This document shows, piece after piece, positions 1 to 7,093 of a stretch of DNA of 19,099 bases. Source of the DNA: an uncultured Roseburia sp. (GTDB lineage: Bacteria > Bacillota > Clostridia > Lachnospirales > Lachnospiraceae). The position numbers were made by a program, and so were the translations under genes. The notes under the pieces are model-generated. The model made no database searches. It saw nothing but the letters and a program-made list of their open reading frames with translations, and was not told where the DNA came from. The number at the start of each line of letters is the position of its first letter. Positions within the stretch are counted from its first letter, which is position 1. The stretch spans positions 1-19,099 of the forward strand of contig UQAQ01000048.1 in the NCBI GenBank assembly GCA_900539115.1. Direction: 5' to 3'.

Positions 1-29
1 CTGAGCTATATGGACGTGTCTGATATATG

Positions 30-58
30 ATTATAGCCCGATCAAAGTCGAACTGCAA
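30..58 (-). promoter_or_regulatory. Sigma-A-type promoter reading out of the window
   Basis: On the minus strand a TTGCAG -35 box (positions 53-58) and a perfect TATAAT -10 box (30-35) are separated by exactly 17 bases. Transcription would run leftwards, out of the window, so the gene it serves is not visible. It lies downstream of the tRNA-like fragment. Confidence 0.45.
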
Positions 59-98
59 TCCCTTATTTAGTTTTTTTGAGGTGACCGTTGTAACGCAA

Positions 99-138
99 CC
101 TTAGGAGGGGGCTGTTATATCCATTTAACTATGAGAGC
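99..138 (-). other. 5' half of a tRNA-Arg(CCU)-like gene, 3' half not found
   Basis: Read on the minus strand from 138, the sequence has the layout of the first half of a tRNA: a 7-base acceptor strand GCTCTCA, the two bases TA, a 4-bp D stem (GTTA with TAAC) around a GG-containing loop, one A, a strand GCCCC, and an anticodon loop CTCCTAA with CCT at 105-103. After two more bases (99-100) that can still pair with the end of GCCCC, the match to a tRNA stops. The rest of the expected anticodon stem, the TTCGA-type T arm and the complement of the acceptor (TGAGAGC) are all absent from the remaining 98 bases. It could be a remnant, a gene broken by an insertion, or a gene split by an intron whose 3' exon lies outside the window. 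A chance resemblance cannot be excluded. Confidence 0.4.
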
Positions 139-141
139 ATG

Positions 142-164
142 CCGGCTCGAATCCTTCGAGCCGG
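142..164 (-). terminator. Hairpin downstream of metK
   Basis: A perfect 9-bp GC-rich stem (CCGGCTCGA at 142-150, TCGAGCCGG at 156-164) closes a 5-base loop 23 bases past the metK stop. No T run follows on the minus strand, so it is either a weak terminator or an mRNA 3'-end stabiliser. Confidence 0.45.
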
Positions 165-186
165 AATATCAAAACATGTAAATCTT

Positions 187-1365
187 TTACAGATATTTCT
201 TCAATAAATCCACTTTGTCAAGTTTCTCCCAAGGGAGGTCGAGATCGTTGCGGCCGAAGTGCCCGTAAGCAGCGGTAGCCTTGTAGATTGGGCGGCGCAG
301 GTCGAGCATCTGGATGATGCCGGCTGGACGCAGGTCGAAGTTCTCACGGATGATATCGACTAACTTGTCTTCGGAAAGTTTGCCGGTGCCGAAAGTATCG
401 ATGCGGATCGAAGTCGGAGAAGCGACGCCGATCGCATAGGAAAGCTGAATCTCAGCTTTGTCACAAAGGCCGGCAGCTACGAGATTCTTTGCTACGTAGC
501 GGGCTGCGTAAGCAGCAGAACGGTCTACTTTCGTGCAGTCCTTACCGGAGAAAGCACCGCCGCCGTGACGAGCCCATCCACCGTAAGTATCGACGATGAT
601 CTTGCGGCCGGTCAGACCGCTGTCGCCGTTTGGACCGCCGATGACAAAACGTCCCGTTGGATTGATATAATATTTTGTGTCATCGTCCAAAAGTTCTGCA
701 GGGAGAATTGGATCAATAACTTTTTCACGGATATCTTCTTTAATCTGATCCCAGCTGACATCTTCGCTGTGCTGGCTGGAGATGACAACGGCATCGATAC
801 GGGAAGGGTTTCCGGATTCGTCGTATTCTACCGTTACCTGGGATTTTCCGTCCGGACGCAGGTAAGGAAGCGTTCCGTCTTTGCGGACCTTCGATAACTG
901 GCGGGAAAGGCGGTGAGCCAGGTGGATCGGATATGGCATGTATTCGTCGGTTTCGTTGGTAGCATAGCCGAACATCATACCCTGGTCGCCGGCGCCGATT
1001 GCTTCGATCTGGCTGTCGGTAAGTTTTGCTTCCAGAGCCTTGTCAACGCCCATGGCGATGTCTGCAGACTGCTTGTCCAATGCAACCATAACACCGCAGG
1101 TGTTAGCATCGAAGCCCTTTTCTGAAGCATCATAGCCGATTTCGCGAATCGTATTACGGATAATATTTTGTAAGTCAACCTGAGCCGTCGTGGTCACTTC
1201 ACCCATGACCAATACAAGGCCGGTAGTAATTGCTGTTTCACATGCTACACGGCTCATAGGATCCTGTGCAAGCAATGCGTCCAAGATTGCGTCAGAAATC
1301 TGATCACAAATTTTATCTGGATGTCCTTCTGTTACGGATTCAGAAGTAAATAGTATTTTACTCAT
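187..1365 (-). CDS. metK: S-adenosylmethionine synthetase
   Basis: MetK joins ATP and methionine to make S-adenosylmethionine, the methyl donor and the substrate of the radical SAM enzymes found later in this window. It is cytosolic and normally a tetramer. At 392 residues it has the usual family length and is complete. Near the N terminus it has the GHPDK-ICDQISD signature, in the middle the hallmark GAGDQGMMFGYA (about residues 124-135), and later the phosphate-loop motif GGGAFSGKD (about 268-276). Two ATG codons are adjacent. The second (1365) is preferred because the GAGG ribosome site lies 7 bases before it, against 4 for the first. It stands alone, downstream of the DAHP synthase terminator, with its own predicted promoter. 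No SAM riboswitch fits in the short 5' leader. Confidence 0.98.
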   Translation of the reverse strand: MSKILFTSESVTEGHPDKICDQISDAILDALLAQDPMSRVACETAITTGLVLVMGEVTTTAQVDLQNIIRNTIREIGYDASEKGFDANTCGVMVALDKQSADIAMGVDKALEAKLTDSQIEAIGAGDQGMMFGYATNETDEYMPYPIHLAHRLSRQLSKVRKDGTLPYLRPDGKSQVTVEYDESGNPSRIDAVVISSQHSEDVSWDQIKEDIREKVIDPILPAELLDDDTKYYINPTGRFVIGGPNGDSGLTGRKIIVDTYGGWARHGGGAFSGKDCTKVDRSAAYAARYVAKNLVAAGLCDKAEIQLSYAIGVASPTSIRIDTFGTGKLSEDKLVDIIRENFDLRPAGIIQMLDLRRPIYKATAAYGHFGRNDLDLPWEKLDKVDLLKKYL

Positions 1366-1406
1366 CATTAAACCTCATTTCTGTTGCATAAAATGTCTCA
1401 CACCTT

Positions 1407-1435
1407 AGCATACAACAAAAAAGGGCAAACGTCAA
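1407..1435 (-). promoter_or_regulatory. Predicted metK promoter, overlapping the upstream gene's terminator
   Basis: On the minus strand TTGACG (1430-1435) and TATGCT (1407-1412) are separated by 17 bases, and the start would fall about 35 bases before metK. The -35 box sits inside the downstream arm of the DAHP synthase terminator, so the terminator's T run forms the promoter spacer. Confidence 0.5.
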
Positions 1436-1455
1436 GAAATTCTTAACGTTTACCC
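1417..1455 (-). terminator. Rho-independent terminator of the DAHP synthase gene
   Basis: On the minus strand GGGTAAACGT pairs with ACGTTTGCCC over 10 bp (one G-T wobble; positions 1446-1455 with 1423-1432), with a further AAGAA/TTCTT inner stem, and six T residues (1417-1422) follow at once. It lies 36 bases past the stop codon. This is a textbook intrinsic terminator. Confidence 0.85.
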
Positions 1456-1491
1456 GAGTATATTTTGGTGGAATTTATCAATGTAACAAAA

Positions 1492-2514
1492 TTACAAACG
1501 ATCTGCCAATTCGTAGATCAGTTTCTCTGTCTTTTTCCATCCGAGACAAGGGTCTGTGATGGATTTTCCGTAGACGTGGTCACCGATCTTCTGGTTGCCG
1601 TCTTCGATATAACTTTCGATCATAAGACCTTTCACCATATTGTGGATATCTTTGGAAACGCGGCGGTTTTCAAGCACTTCCTTGGAAATACGGATCTGCT
1701 GCTCAAAATGTTTGCCGGAGTTTGCGTGGTTCGTATCCACGATAACAGCCATATTTTCAAGATTTCTCTCGCTGTAAATCTCATGGAGAAGAAGCAGGTC
1801 TTCGTAATGGTAGTTTGGAAGGCTGCGCCCGTGTTTGTTTACGCTTCCGCGAAGAATGGCATGAGTAAGCGGATTTCCCTGCGTCTCTACTTCCTGCTGG
1901 CGGTAGATGAAATGGTGGCCGCACTGGGCTGCTTCGATGGAATTAAGCATAACCGAAAGGTAACCGCTGGTTGGGTTTTTCATACCACATGGAACCTCAA
2001 TTCCGCTGGCAGTCAAGCGGTGCTGCTGGTTTTCTACCGAACGCGCGCCGACAGCGATATAAGAAAGAATGTCAGAAAGATATTCGTAATTTTCCGGGTA
2101 AAGCATTTCATCGGCACAAGACATACCCGTCTGCTCTACGACAGCGATATGCGTCTCGCGGATAGAATGAAGACCTTTGAGCATGTCCTCTTTTTCTTCC
2201 GGATTAGGCTGGCTTGCCATCCCTTTATATCCTTTTCCGGTAGTTCTTGGTTTATTGGTATAAACACGAGGAACGATAAAAATTTTATCTGCGACCTTTT
2301 CCTGGATTTTTGCCAGGCGCAAGGTGTAGTCAATAACAGCTTCTTCGTTATCTGCTGAACAAGGTCCGATGATTAAAGCAAAAAGATCGCTTTTTCCCGT
2401 GAAAATATCATGCAGGACAGCATCTCTGCTTTTTTTGATCTTTGCGACTTTTTCTGATACGGGAATTTCTCGTTTGACCTCGTCGGGGTCAGGTAAGCGA
2501 CGTAAAATATTCAT
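1492..2514 (-). CDS. 3-deoxy-7-phosphoheptulonate synthase (type I DAHP synthase, AroF/G/H family)
   Basis: This enzyme condenses phosphoenolpyruvate and erythrose 4-phosphate, the first step of the shikimate pathway to aromatic amino acids. All family motifs are present in order over 340 residues: IGPCSADN (about 49-56, with metal ligand Cys52), NKPRTT-GYKG (87-98), GARSVENQQHR (156-166), GMKNPTSG (177-184), LRG (221-223), VDTNHANSGK (259-268, metal ligand His263), Glu300, and SITDPCLGW (318-326, metal ligand Asp321). The start is the ATG at 2514, because a GGAGG site lies 8 bases upstream; a TTG 15 bases earlier is in frame but overlaps that site. The length and an N-terminal extension of about 45 residues fit the feedback-regulated AroF/G/H type, but which amino acid controls it cannot be read here. 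It has its own promoter and terminator. Confidence 0.96.
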   Translation of the reverse strand: MNILRRLPDPDEVKREIPVSEKVAKIKKSRDAVLHDIFTGKSDLFALIIGPCSADNEEAVIDYTLRLAKIQEKVADKIFIVPRVYTNKPRTTGKGYKGMASQPNPEEKEDMLKGLHSIRETHIAVVEQTGMSCADEMLYPENYEYLSDILSYIAVGARSVENQQHRLTASGIEVPCGMKNPTSGYLSVMLNSIEAAQCGHHFIYRQQEVETQGNPLTHAILRGSVNKHGRSLPNYHYEDLLLLHEIYSERNLENMAVIVDTNHANSGKHFEQQIRISKEVLENRRVSKDIHNMVKGLMIESYIEDGNQKIGDHVYGKSITDPCLGWKKTEKLIYELADRL

Positions 2515-2532
2515 AACAGTATCCTCCAATCT

Positions 2533-2572
2533 TATCGTATTTCACGATACCATTGAAAAAGAGCGATGTCAA
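2533..2572 (-). promoter_or_regulatory. DAHP synthase promoter with an inverted repeat over the -10 box
   Basis: On the minus strand a consensus TTGACA (2567-2572) and TATCGT (2544-2549) are 17 bases apart. The -10 box is one arm of an inverted repeat TATCGT-N5-ACGATA spanning 2533-2549, placed at the expected start site. That position suits a repressor operator or a small leader hairpin. No regulator is identified. Confidence 0.65.
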
Positions 2573-2663
2573 GCAAAAAAACATTATGAAAATGAAAAGA
2601 AATGTGTTAAAATAAAATTATCTTTGAGAAAAAACAGGGAAAGCGGGGTGAAATCGAGGAAAA

Positions 2664-4193
2664 ATGAGTAAAAACAATAAAAAAAAGAAAAACGTAAAAA
2701 AGACAAGAAATACGTTTATCATATTGGCGGTCTGTCCGATCATGATACTTATTTTGATGGTGGCACTTTTTGCCTATGGGGAAATGAAAAGCATCCGCAG
2801 TACGTATCAGATTTCATCGGAAGATATGCCGTCGCCGTACAGCTTGTTCGACCGTGTGCTCCTGTTAAACTCGTATACCAAATACGATTATATGGATCTG
2901 CAGGACCGTGCCATGAGGGATCCGAAGGTATTTCTAGACAAAGAATATCTGAACAAAGAAAACAATTATTTGAAAGAAAAATACTCCTTTCTGGCAGTGA
3001 TCGTGGACGGCGGATTTACATTTTTTGGAGATTTCGACCAGTATGATTATGTATATCGGGATCTGTTGGTGGCCAATAATAATTATTCCGAGGAAAGCGG
3101 CCAGTATTGCGGAAAAGAAGATAAGAAATTTTTATTTAAAAAACTGGGCGTCATATTGCCGGATGGACGAACCGGAAGCGTGTGCATTGTAACGAACCTC
3201 AATGTAAATCTTCCCCATATTACTGTATTTTACGTCGGTCTTTTGGGAATGATCATTATTGTCTGTGTTCTGATTGTTGTCGGAATCATTGGGCATACTT
3301 ATTACAATGTCCTTGTGCCGATACGGCAGCTTCAGGTGGCGGCGATCCATATTAGTGAAGGGGATCTCGAATATGAACTGCCGTCGATTGAAGGCAGCGA
3401 ATTTGATGGACTGTATAAGGATTTCGATACGATGCAGACTAAATTGCGGGAGACGACGGAGGAGAGAAACAGGGCAGATGCACTGACAAAAGAAGTAATT
3501 GGCAATATTTCCCACGACCTTAAAACGCCGCTTACGGCGATCAAAGGCTATGCAGAGGGAATTATGGATGGTGTGGCGGCGACGCCGGAACGAATGGAGC
3601 GGTATGTCAAAACGATTCATTCAAAGGCGGTGGATATGGCAGGTCTTGTTGATGAACTTTCGTATTTTACCAAAATTTATCAAAAAGTGGAAGATTTCCG
3701 CTTTGCTCCGGTAAAAGCAAGTTATTTTTTTGCGGAGTGCATCAGTGGAATGAGCCTGGATCTGGAAACCCGCAATATACAGCTTTTGTATCAATGTGAT
3801 GTCGGCGAAGACGTTGAGATTGTCATTGATGAAGAAAAAATAAAAAGAGTTGTTGCAAATATAGTAGGGAATGCGGTAAAATATATACAAAGGGAACAGG
3901 GAATGATCCTTGTCAATGTAGAAGATCAAGGTCCTTTTATCCAAGTCATGATTCGTGATAACGGAAAAGGGATAGGTAAAGAGGAACTGCCATTTATCTT
4001 TGAGCGGTTTTACCGGACAGACAGTTCCCGAAATTCACGAACCGGCGGCAGCGGCTTAGGACTTGCGATTGCAAAAAAGATCATGGATGAGCACGGTGGA
4101 CGCATTTGGGCAGAAAGCGAGCTTAGAAAAGGGACAGAGGTATACTTTACATTAAAAAAGGAAACAGAACAAAAGGAGGAACATGATGAGTAA
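2664..4193 (+). CDS. Sensor histidine kinase (two-span, HAMP, HisKA/HATPase_c)
   Basis: This is the membrane sensor of a two-component pair. It autophosphorylates a histidine and passes the phosphate to the regulator encoded next. A lysine-rich cytosolic start is followed by one transmembrane helix (about 17-38), an extracytoplasmic sensor region of about 150 residues with no family I recognise, a second helix (about 187-210), a HAMP linker (about 211-265), and a HisKA domain with NISHDLKTPL, phospho-acceptor His284. The ATPase has the N box NIVGNAVKY (399-407), the G1 box DNGKGIG (432-438), the F box FERFYR (446-451) and the G2 box GGSGLGLA (461-468). All catalytic boxes are intact. The start is ATG 2664 with GAGG just before it. 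The last 8 bases overlap the regulator's ORF (from its ATG at 4186), so translation is probably coupled. The stimulus is unknown. Confidence 0.93.
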   Translation: MSKNNKKKKNVKKTRNTFIILAVCPIMILILMVALFAYGEMKSIRSTYQISSEDMPSPYSLFDRVLLLNSYTKYDYMDLQDRAMRDPKVFLDKEYLNKENNYLKEKYSFLAVIVDGGFTFFGDFDQYDYVYRDLLVANNNYSEESGQYCGKEDKKFLFKKLGVILPDGRTGSVCIVTNLNVNLPHITVFYVGLLGMIIIVCVLIVVGIIGHTYYNVLVPIRQLQVAAIHISEGDLEYELPSIEGSEFDGLYKDFDTMQTKLRETTEERNRADALTKEVIGNISHDLKTPLTAIKGYAEGIMDGVAATPERMERYVKTIHSKAVDMAGLVDELSYFTKIYQKVEDFRFAPVKASYFFAECISGMSLDLETRNIQLLYQCDVGEDVEIVIDEEKIKRVVANIVGNAVKYIQREQGMILVNVEDQGPFIQVMIRDNGKGIGKEELPFIFERFYRTDSSRNSRTGGSGLGLAIAKKIMDEHGGRIWAESELRKGTEVYFTLKKETEQKEEHDE

Positions 4194-4896
4194 GAGAATT
4201 TTGATTGTAGAGGATGAATTGCCAATTGCAGAATTGGAAAAGGATTATTTGGAATTAAGTGGTTTTGAGGTTGTGATTTGCAGCGATGGTACCGAAGGTA
4301 TGGAGATGGCGACGACAGAAAAATTTGATATGGTGATACTGGATCTTATGCTTCCGGGAACGGACGGTTTTGAAATCTGCAAAAAGATCCGCGAGACATC
4401 CGAAATTCCGGTTATGATGGTTTCAGCAAAAAAAGAAGACATCGACAAGATCCGAGGACTCGGACTGGGAGCCAATGACTATATGACCAAGCCATTCAGC
4501 CCAAGCGAACTCGTGGCTCGTGTAAAGGCACATTTGGAGCGCTATAAAAAATTAGTCGGTAGTGCGGTGAAAGAAGAAAATGAAGTCATCGAGGCGGGCG
4601 GATTGAAGATCGACCGTACGGCGCGCCGTGTCTGTGTGGACGGTGTCGAGAAGAATCTTACGACGAAAGAATTTGATCTTTTGTTCTTCCTCGCACAGCA
4701 TCCAAACCGCGTATTTTCAAAAGAAGAACTTTTTGAAGAAGTGTGGCAGCTGAGCCCTGTCGGCGCAGACATTGCGACCGTTACGGTTCATATTAAAAAA
4801 ATCCGTGAAAAGATTGAAAAAGATACCCAGAATCCGCAGTACATTGAGACGGTTTGGGCAGTCGGCTACCGATTTATTGTAAAAGAGACAGAATAA
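4186..4896 (+). CDS. OmpR/PhoB-family response regulator
   Basis: This is the DNA-binding partner of the kinase just upstream. The N-terminal receiver has the acidic pair in VEDE, the phospho-acceptor Asp53 in VILDLMLPG, a switch Ser in VSAKK and the conserved Lys102 in MTKPF. A linker of about 20 residues leads to an OmpR-type winged helix (about residues 133-235) ending in the typical ETVWAVGYRF. At 236 residues it is full length. Two ATG codons are adjacent (4183 and 4186). The second is preferred because AGGAGG ends 6 bases before it, against 3 for the first. The gene overlaps the kinase's end. A 78-base gap without a convincing terminator follows, so the two downstream genes may share the transcript. 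It is not of the LytTR type and so is unlikely to be the regulator of the repeats at 16040. Confidence 0.96.
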   Translation: MSKRILIVEDELPIAELEKDYLELSGFEVVICSDGTEGMEMATTEKFDMVILDLMLPGTDGFEICKKIRETSEIPVMMVSAKKEDIDKIRGLGLGANDYMTKPFSPSELVARVKAHLERYKKLVGSAVKEENEVIEAGGLKIDRTARRVCVDGVEKNLTTKEFDLLFFLAQHPNRVFSKEELFEEVWQLSPVGADIATVTVHIKKIREKIEKDTQNPQYIETVWAVGYRFIVKETE

Positions 4897-4974
4897 ATCT
4901 CATCAAAATGGTTCATACTAACCGGGTATGACAGATACGTAAGCACATCGAGGAACCCGGAAAGGAGAATACCC

Positions 4975-5997
4975 ATGAACCATGTAAAAAAATACAAAAA
5001 AGTATTGATCTTATTAGGAACTGCATGTGTAATTTATGTAAGCTTTTGCTATATTTTACCACTTGTGGTTCCTTTTGTATTGGCGCTGGTATTTGCCAAA
5101 GCATTGCAGCCGTGGACGAAAAAAATACATACGGCGACACATCTGAATCGGAAACTATGCAGCGTTCTTATGGTGGTTGTAAGCCTCGGTGCGCTGGGGT
5201 GTTTTTTATTTTATATCGGATATTTGTGCACCAGCCAGCTCGTCGAATTTATCCGTCATCTTCCCGGGCAGGCGGGAGCTCTGTCGCATCTCTGCCAAGG
5301 CGGCTGTAGTTCCATCGACAATCTGCTTGCGCTGTCAAAGGGAACCAGTTACCGGTGGCTGGAGGCGAGAATGAGTGCTATGGATGGACAGATCGCGAGC
5401 GTATTGCTGCCTCAGATCACCGGGAGCATTCCACGGATGTTTCTGCGCATCGGAGAATGGGGAGCCGGGTTCGTCGTATTTTTAATGGCAGTGCTCCTGC
5501 TGTCTTTGGAAGAGAGAACCGAAGTGCGCTATCCGGCACTTGTGCCTTACGTAAAGAAACTAAAAATCGCGGGATTTGCTTATCTCAAAGCGCAGGGGCT
5601 GCTTTTATTTTTTATAGCGGTCATTTCGACGATCGTATTGCTTCTGCTCAAAAATCCGTATGCGGTGCTGATGGGAATGCTGATCGCGATCGTTGATGCA
5701 TTTCCGGTTCTTGGAAGCGGCACAATTTTAATTCCATGGGCAGTCTTTTCGTGGATTCAGAAAGATTATGTGGCAGCTGCCGTGCTTTTGACGTTGTATG
5801 TGGTCACAATGGTTGTCCGTGAAGTGCTGGAACCCAGACTTATGGGAAAAGAAATGGGGTTAAAACCGCTCTACGTGCTTTTGTCCGTGTATGTGGGGCT
5901 GAAATTGTTTGGCGTTGGAGGGATCGTGCTTGGTCCGATCGGGCTTACGATATTAAAAACGGTATTTGAACAGACATCTTTTAGTCATACAACCTGA
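4975..5997 (+). CDS. AI-2E family membrane protein, YtvI-like (possible sporulation protein)
   Basis: This is a polytopic membrane protein of the AI-2E/PerM family, about 340 residues with an estimated seven or eight membrane spans. The family arrangement is clear: two N-terminal spans (about 10-43), a third near 60-80, a soluble stretch of about 75 residues, then the conserved C-terminal block. In that block EPRLMGKEMGLKPLYVLLS leads to a glycine-rich GVGGIVLGPIG segment. The C-terminal half and length are most like YtvI of sporulating Firmicutes, and the next gene is a spore-coat-type protein, so a sporulation role is plausible. This is an inference; transporters of the same family have other roles. 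AAAGGAG lies 7 bases before the ATG. A 42-base gap separates it from the next gene. Confidence 0.85.
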   Translation: MNHVKKYKKVLILLGTACVIYVSFCYILPLVVPFVLALVFAKALQPWTKKIHTATHLNRKLCSVLMVVVSLGALGCFLFYIGYLCTSQLVEFIRHLPGQAGALSHLCQGGCSSIDNLLALSKGTSYRWLEARMSAMDGQIASVLLPQITGSIPRMFLRIGEWGAGFVVFLMAVLLLSLEERTEVRYPALVPYVKKLKIAGFAYLKAQGLLLFFIAVISTIVLLLLKNPYAVLMGMLIAIVDAFPVLGSGTILIPWAVFSWIQKDYVAAAVLLTLYVVTMVVREVLEPRLMGKEMGLKPLYVLLSVYVGLKLFGVGGIVLGPIGLTILKTVFEQTSFSHTT

Positions 5998-6039
5998 CCT
6001 TTCCTCATACAATGTTAAAACATGAAGGAGGGGTGCAAG

Positions 6040-7041
6040 TTGGAAGATAAGGTGGAGAAAAGTCTGGCAAATTATGATCTGACTGTCAAACGGCGATACC
6101 GCCACCGCGGCGGGTGGCTGCTGGAAACGACGCAGGGACCGAAACTGCTGCGCGAATACGAACAGATCCGGGGACATTTTGCCTTTGAAAATAAAATAAA
6201 AGAAATTTTAGTGCTGCGGGGATTTGAGCGGGTTGATAAAGCACTGAAAAATAATGCCGACGAGTACGTGACAGAACTTGAAAGCGGCGAGAAATATGTG
6301 ATTTACCAATGGTTTTCCGGGGAAGAATGTGACTTGCGGGCAAAGCCGGATCTGGCTCTTGCGGGAGAGAATCTTGCGAGACTGCATCAAACGCTGGAGG
6401 GCGTGTGCGTGCTGGAGGAAGAAGGAGAATCACTGCCTGCCGCTGTGCCCCTTTTGGAACGGGTGCAGAAGCACACGCGGGAATTGAAACGAATCCATAC
6501 ATATATGAAAAAGAAAAAGCAGCGGACCGAATTTGAAATTCAGGCAATTGGCTGTTTTGAGCGGTTTTATGAAAAAGCGGTTGAGGCTTCGGCCTGTCTT
6601 GAAAACTGTAATTATTACTGTAAAATAATGGAAAACGGCGGACGGTACTGTCACGGTGATTACAATTATCATAATCTGATCCGGCAATCGAACCGCCTCG
6701 CGACGGTAGGATTTGAAAAAGCGGGAAAGGGGATTCCGCTTTTGGATCTGACGTATCTGATGCGTAAATCATTGGAAAAAAATGGATGGGACAGAAAAAA
6801 GGGAATGACCATTCTTGAAAGTTATGCCAAAAAAGCGGATCTGGCGAAGGACGAACAGGAATTTATTTACATTATGCTCTTGTTTCCGGAAAAATACTGG
6901 AAGCTGCTAAATGGATATTTTAACCATAAAAAGAGCTGGTTTTCGGAGCAGAGTCTCCAAAAACTACGTAGTTTGGGCGAGATGGAACAGTGCCGCGAAC
7001 AGTTTTTAAAAAACTATGAAAACGGTGGAAGTTTTCTTTGA
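6040..7041 (+). CDS. CotS-family spore coat protein (aminoglycoside-phosphotransferase fold, degenerate)
   Basis: The protein has the kinase-like fold of the CotS/YutH spore coat family: an N-terminal lobe, the helix GENLARLH (about 109-116), and a catalytic loop CHGDYNYHNL (about 204-213; HGD with Asp207 and Asn212). It departs from the family where the metal-binding Asp of the IDFD-type motif is expected: the sequence reads VGFEKA (about 223-228), with Gly in place of Asp. The downstream PLLDL, which pairs with this motif, is kept. The protein is therefore probably a structural pseudokinase of the coat rather than an active kinase. The start is set at the TTG at 6040 because AAGGAGGGG ends about 7 bases before it; the ATG at 6022 lies upstream of that site and has no good site of its own. 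It follows the YtvI-like gene, possibly on one transcript. Confidence 0.8.
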   Translation: MEDKVEKSLANYDLTVKRRYRHRGGWLLETTQGPKLLREYEQIRGHFAFENKIKEILVLRGFERVDKALKNNADEYVTELESGEKYVIYQWFSGEECDLRAKPDLALAGENLARLHQTLEGVCVLEEEGESLPAAVPLLERVQKHTRELKRIHTYMKKKKQRTEFEIQAIGCFERFYEKAVEASACLENCNYYCKIMENGGRYCHGDYNYHNLIRQSNRLATVGFEKAGKGIPLLDLTYLMRKSLEKNGWDRKKGMTILESYAKKADLAKDEQEFIYIMLLFPEKYWKLLNGYFNHKKSWFSEQSLQKLRSLGEMEQCREQFLKNYENGGSFL

Positions 7042-7054
7042 TTTATGATATACT
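7026..7054 (+). promoter_or_regulatory. Possible promoter of the PEGA lipoprotein gene
   Basis: TATACT (7049-7054) is a good -10 box about 40 bases before the next start. The best -35 at 17 bases is TGGAAG (7026-7031), a weak match that lies inside the end of the preceding gene. The call rests mainly on the -10 box and on the start of a new functional group of genes. Confidence 0.35.
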
Positions 7055-7093
7055 TACTTTAATTGAAGTCTTCGACAGAGAATGAGGTGCATG

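Noticed and set aside
1..98. A 6S-type or other structured small RNA at the left edge
   Set aside because: A short GTTG/CAAC stem and a T7 run are present, but no closing helix or known signature could be found.
1465..2358. Plus-strand open frame of about 297 codons opposite the DAHP synthase
   Set aside because: It is antisense to a gene with every family motif, has no ribosome site and resembles no protein.
4186..4896. The OmpR-type regulator as controller of the RiPP repeats
   Set aside because: OmpR-family sites can be direct repeats, but with a half-site period near 10-11 bases. The 20-base period and GTT-CAC core point to a LytTR domain, which this protein lacks.
4922..4960. CCGGGT/ACCCGG inverted repeat as a terminator between the regulator and YtvI-like genes
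   Set aside because: Only 6 bp with a 27-base loop and no T run.
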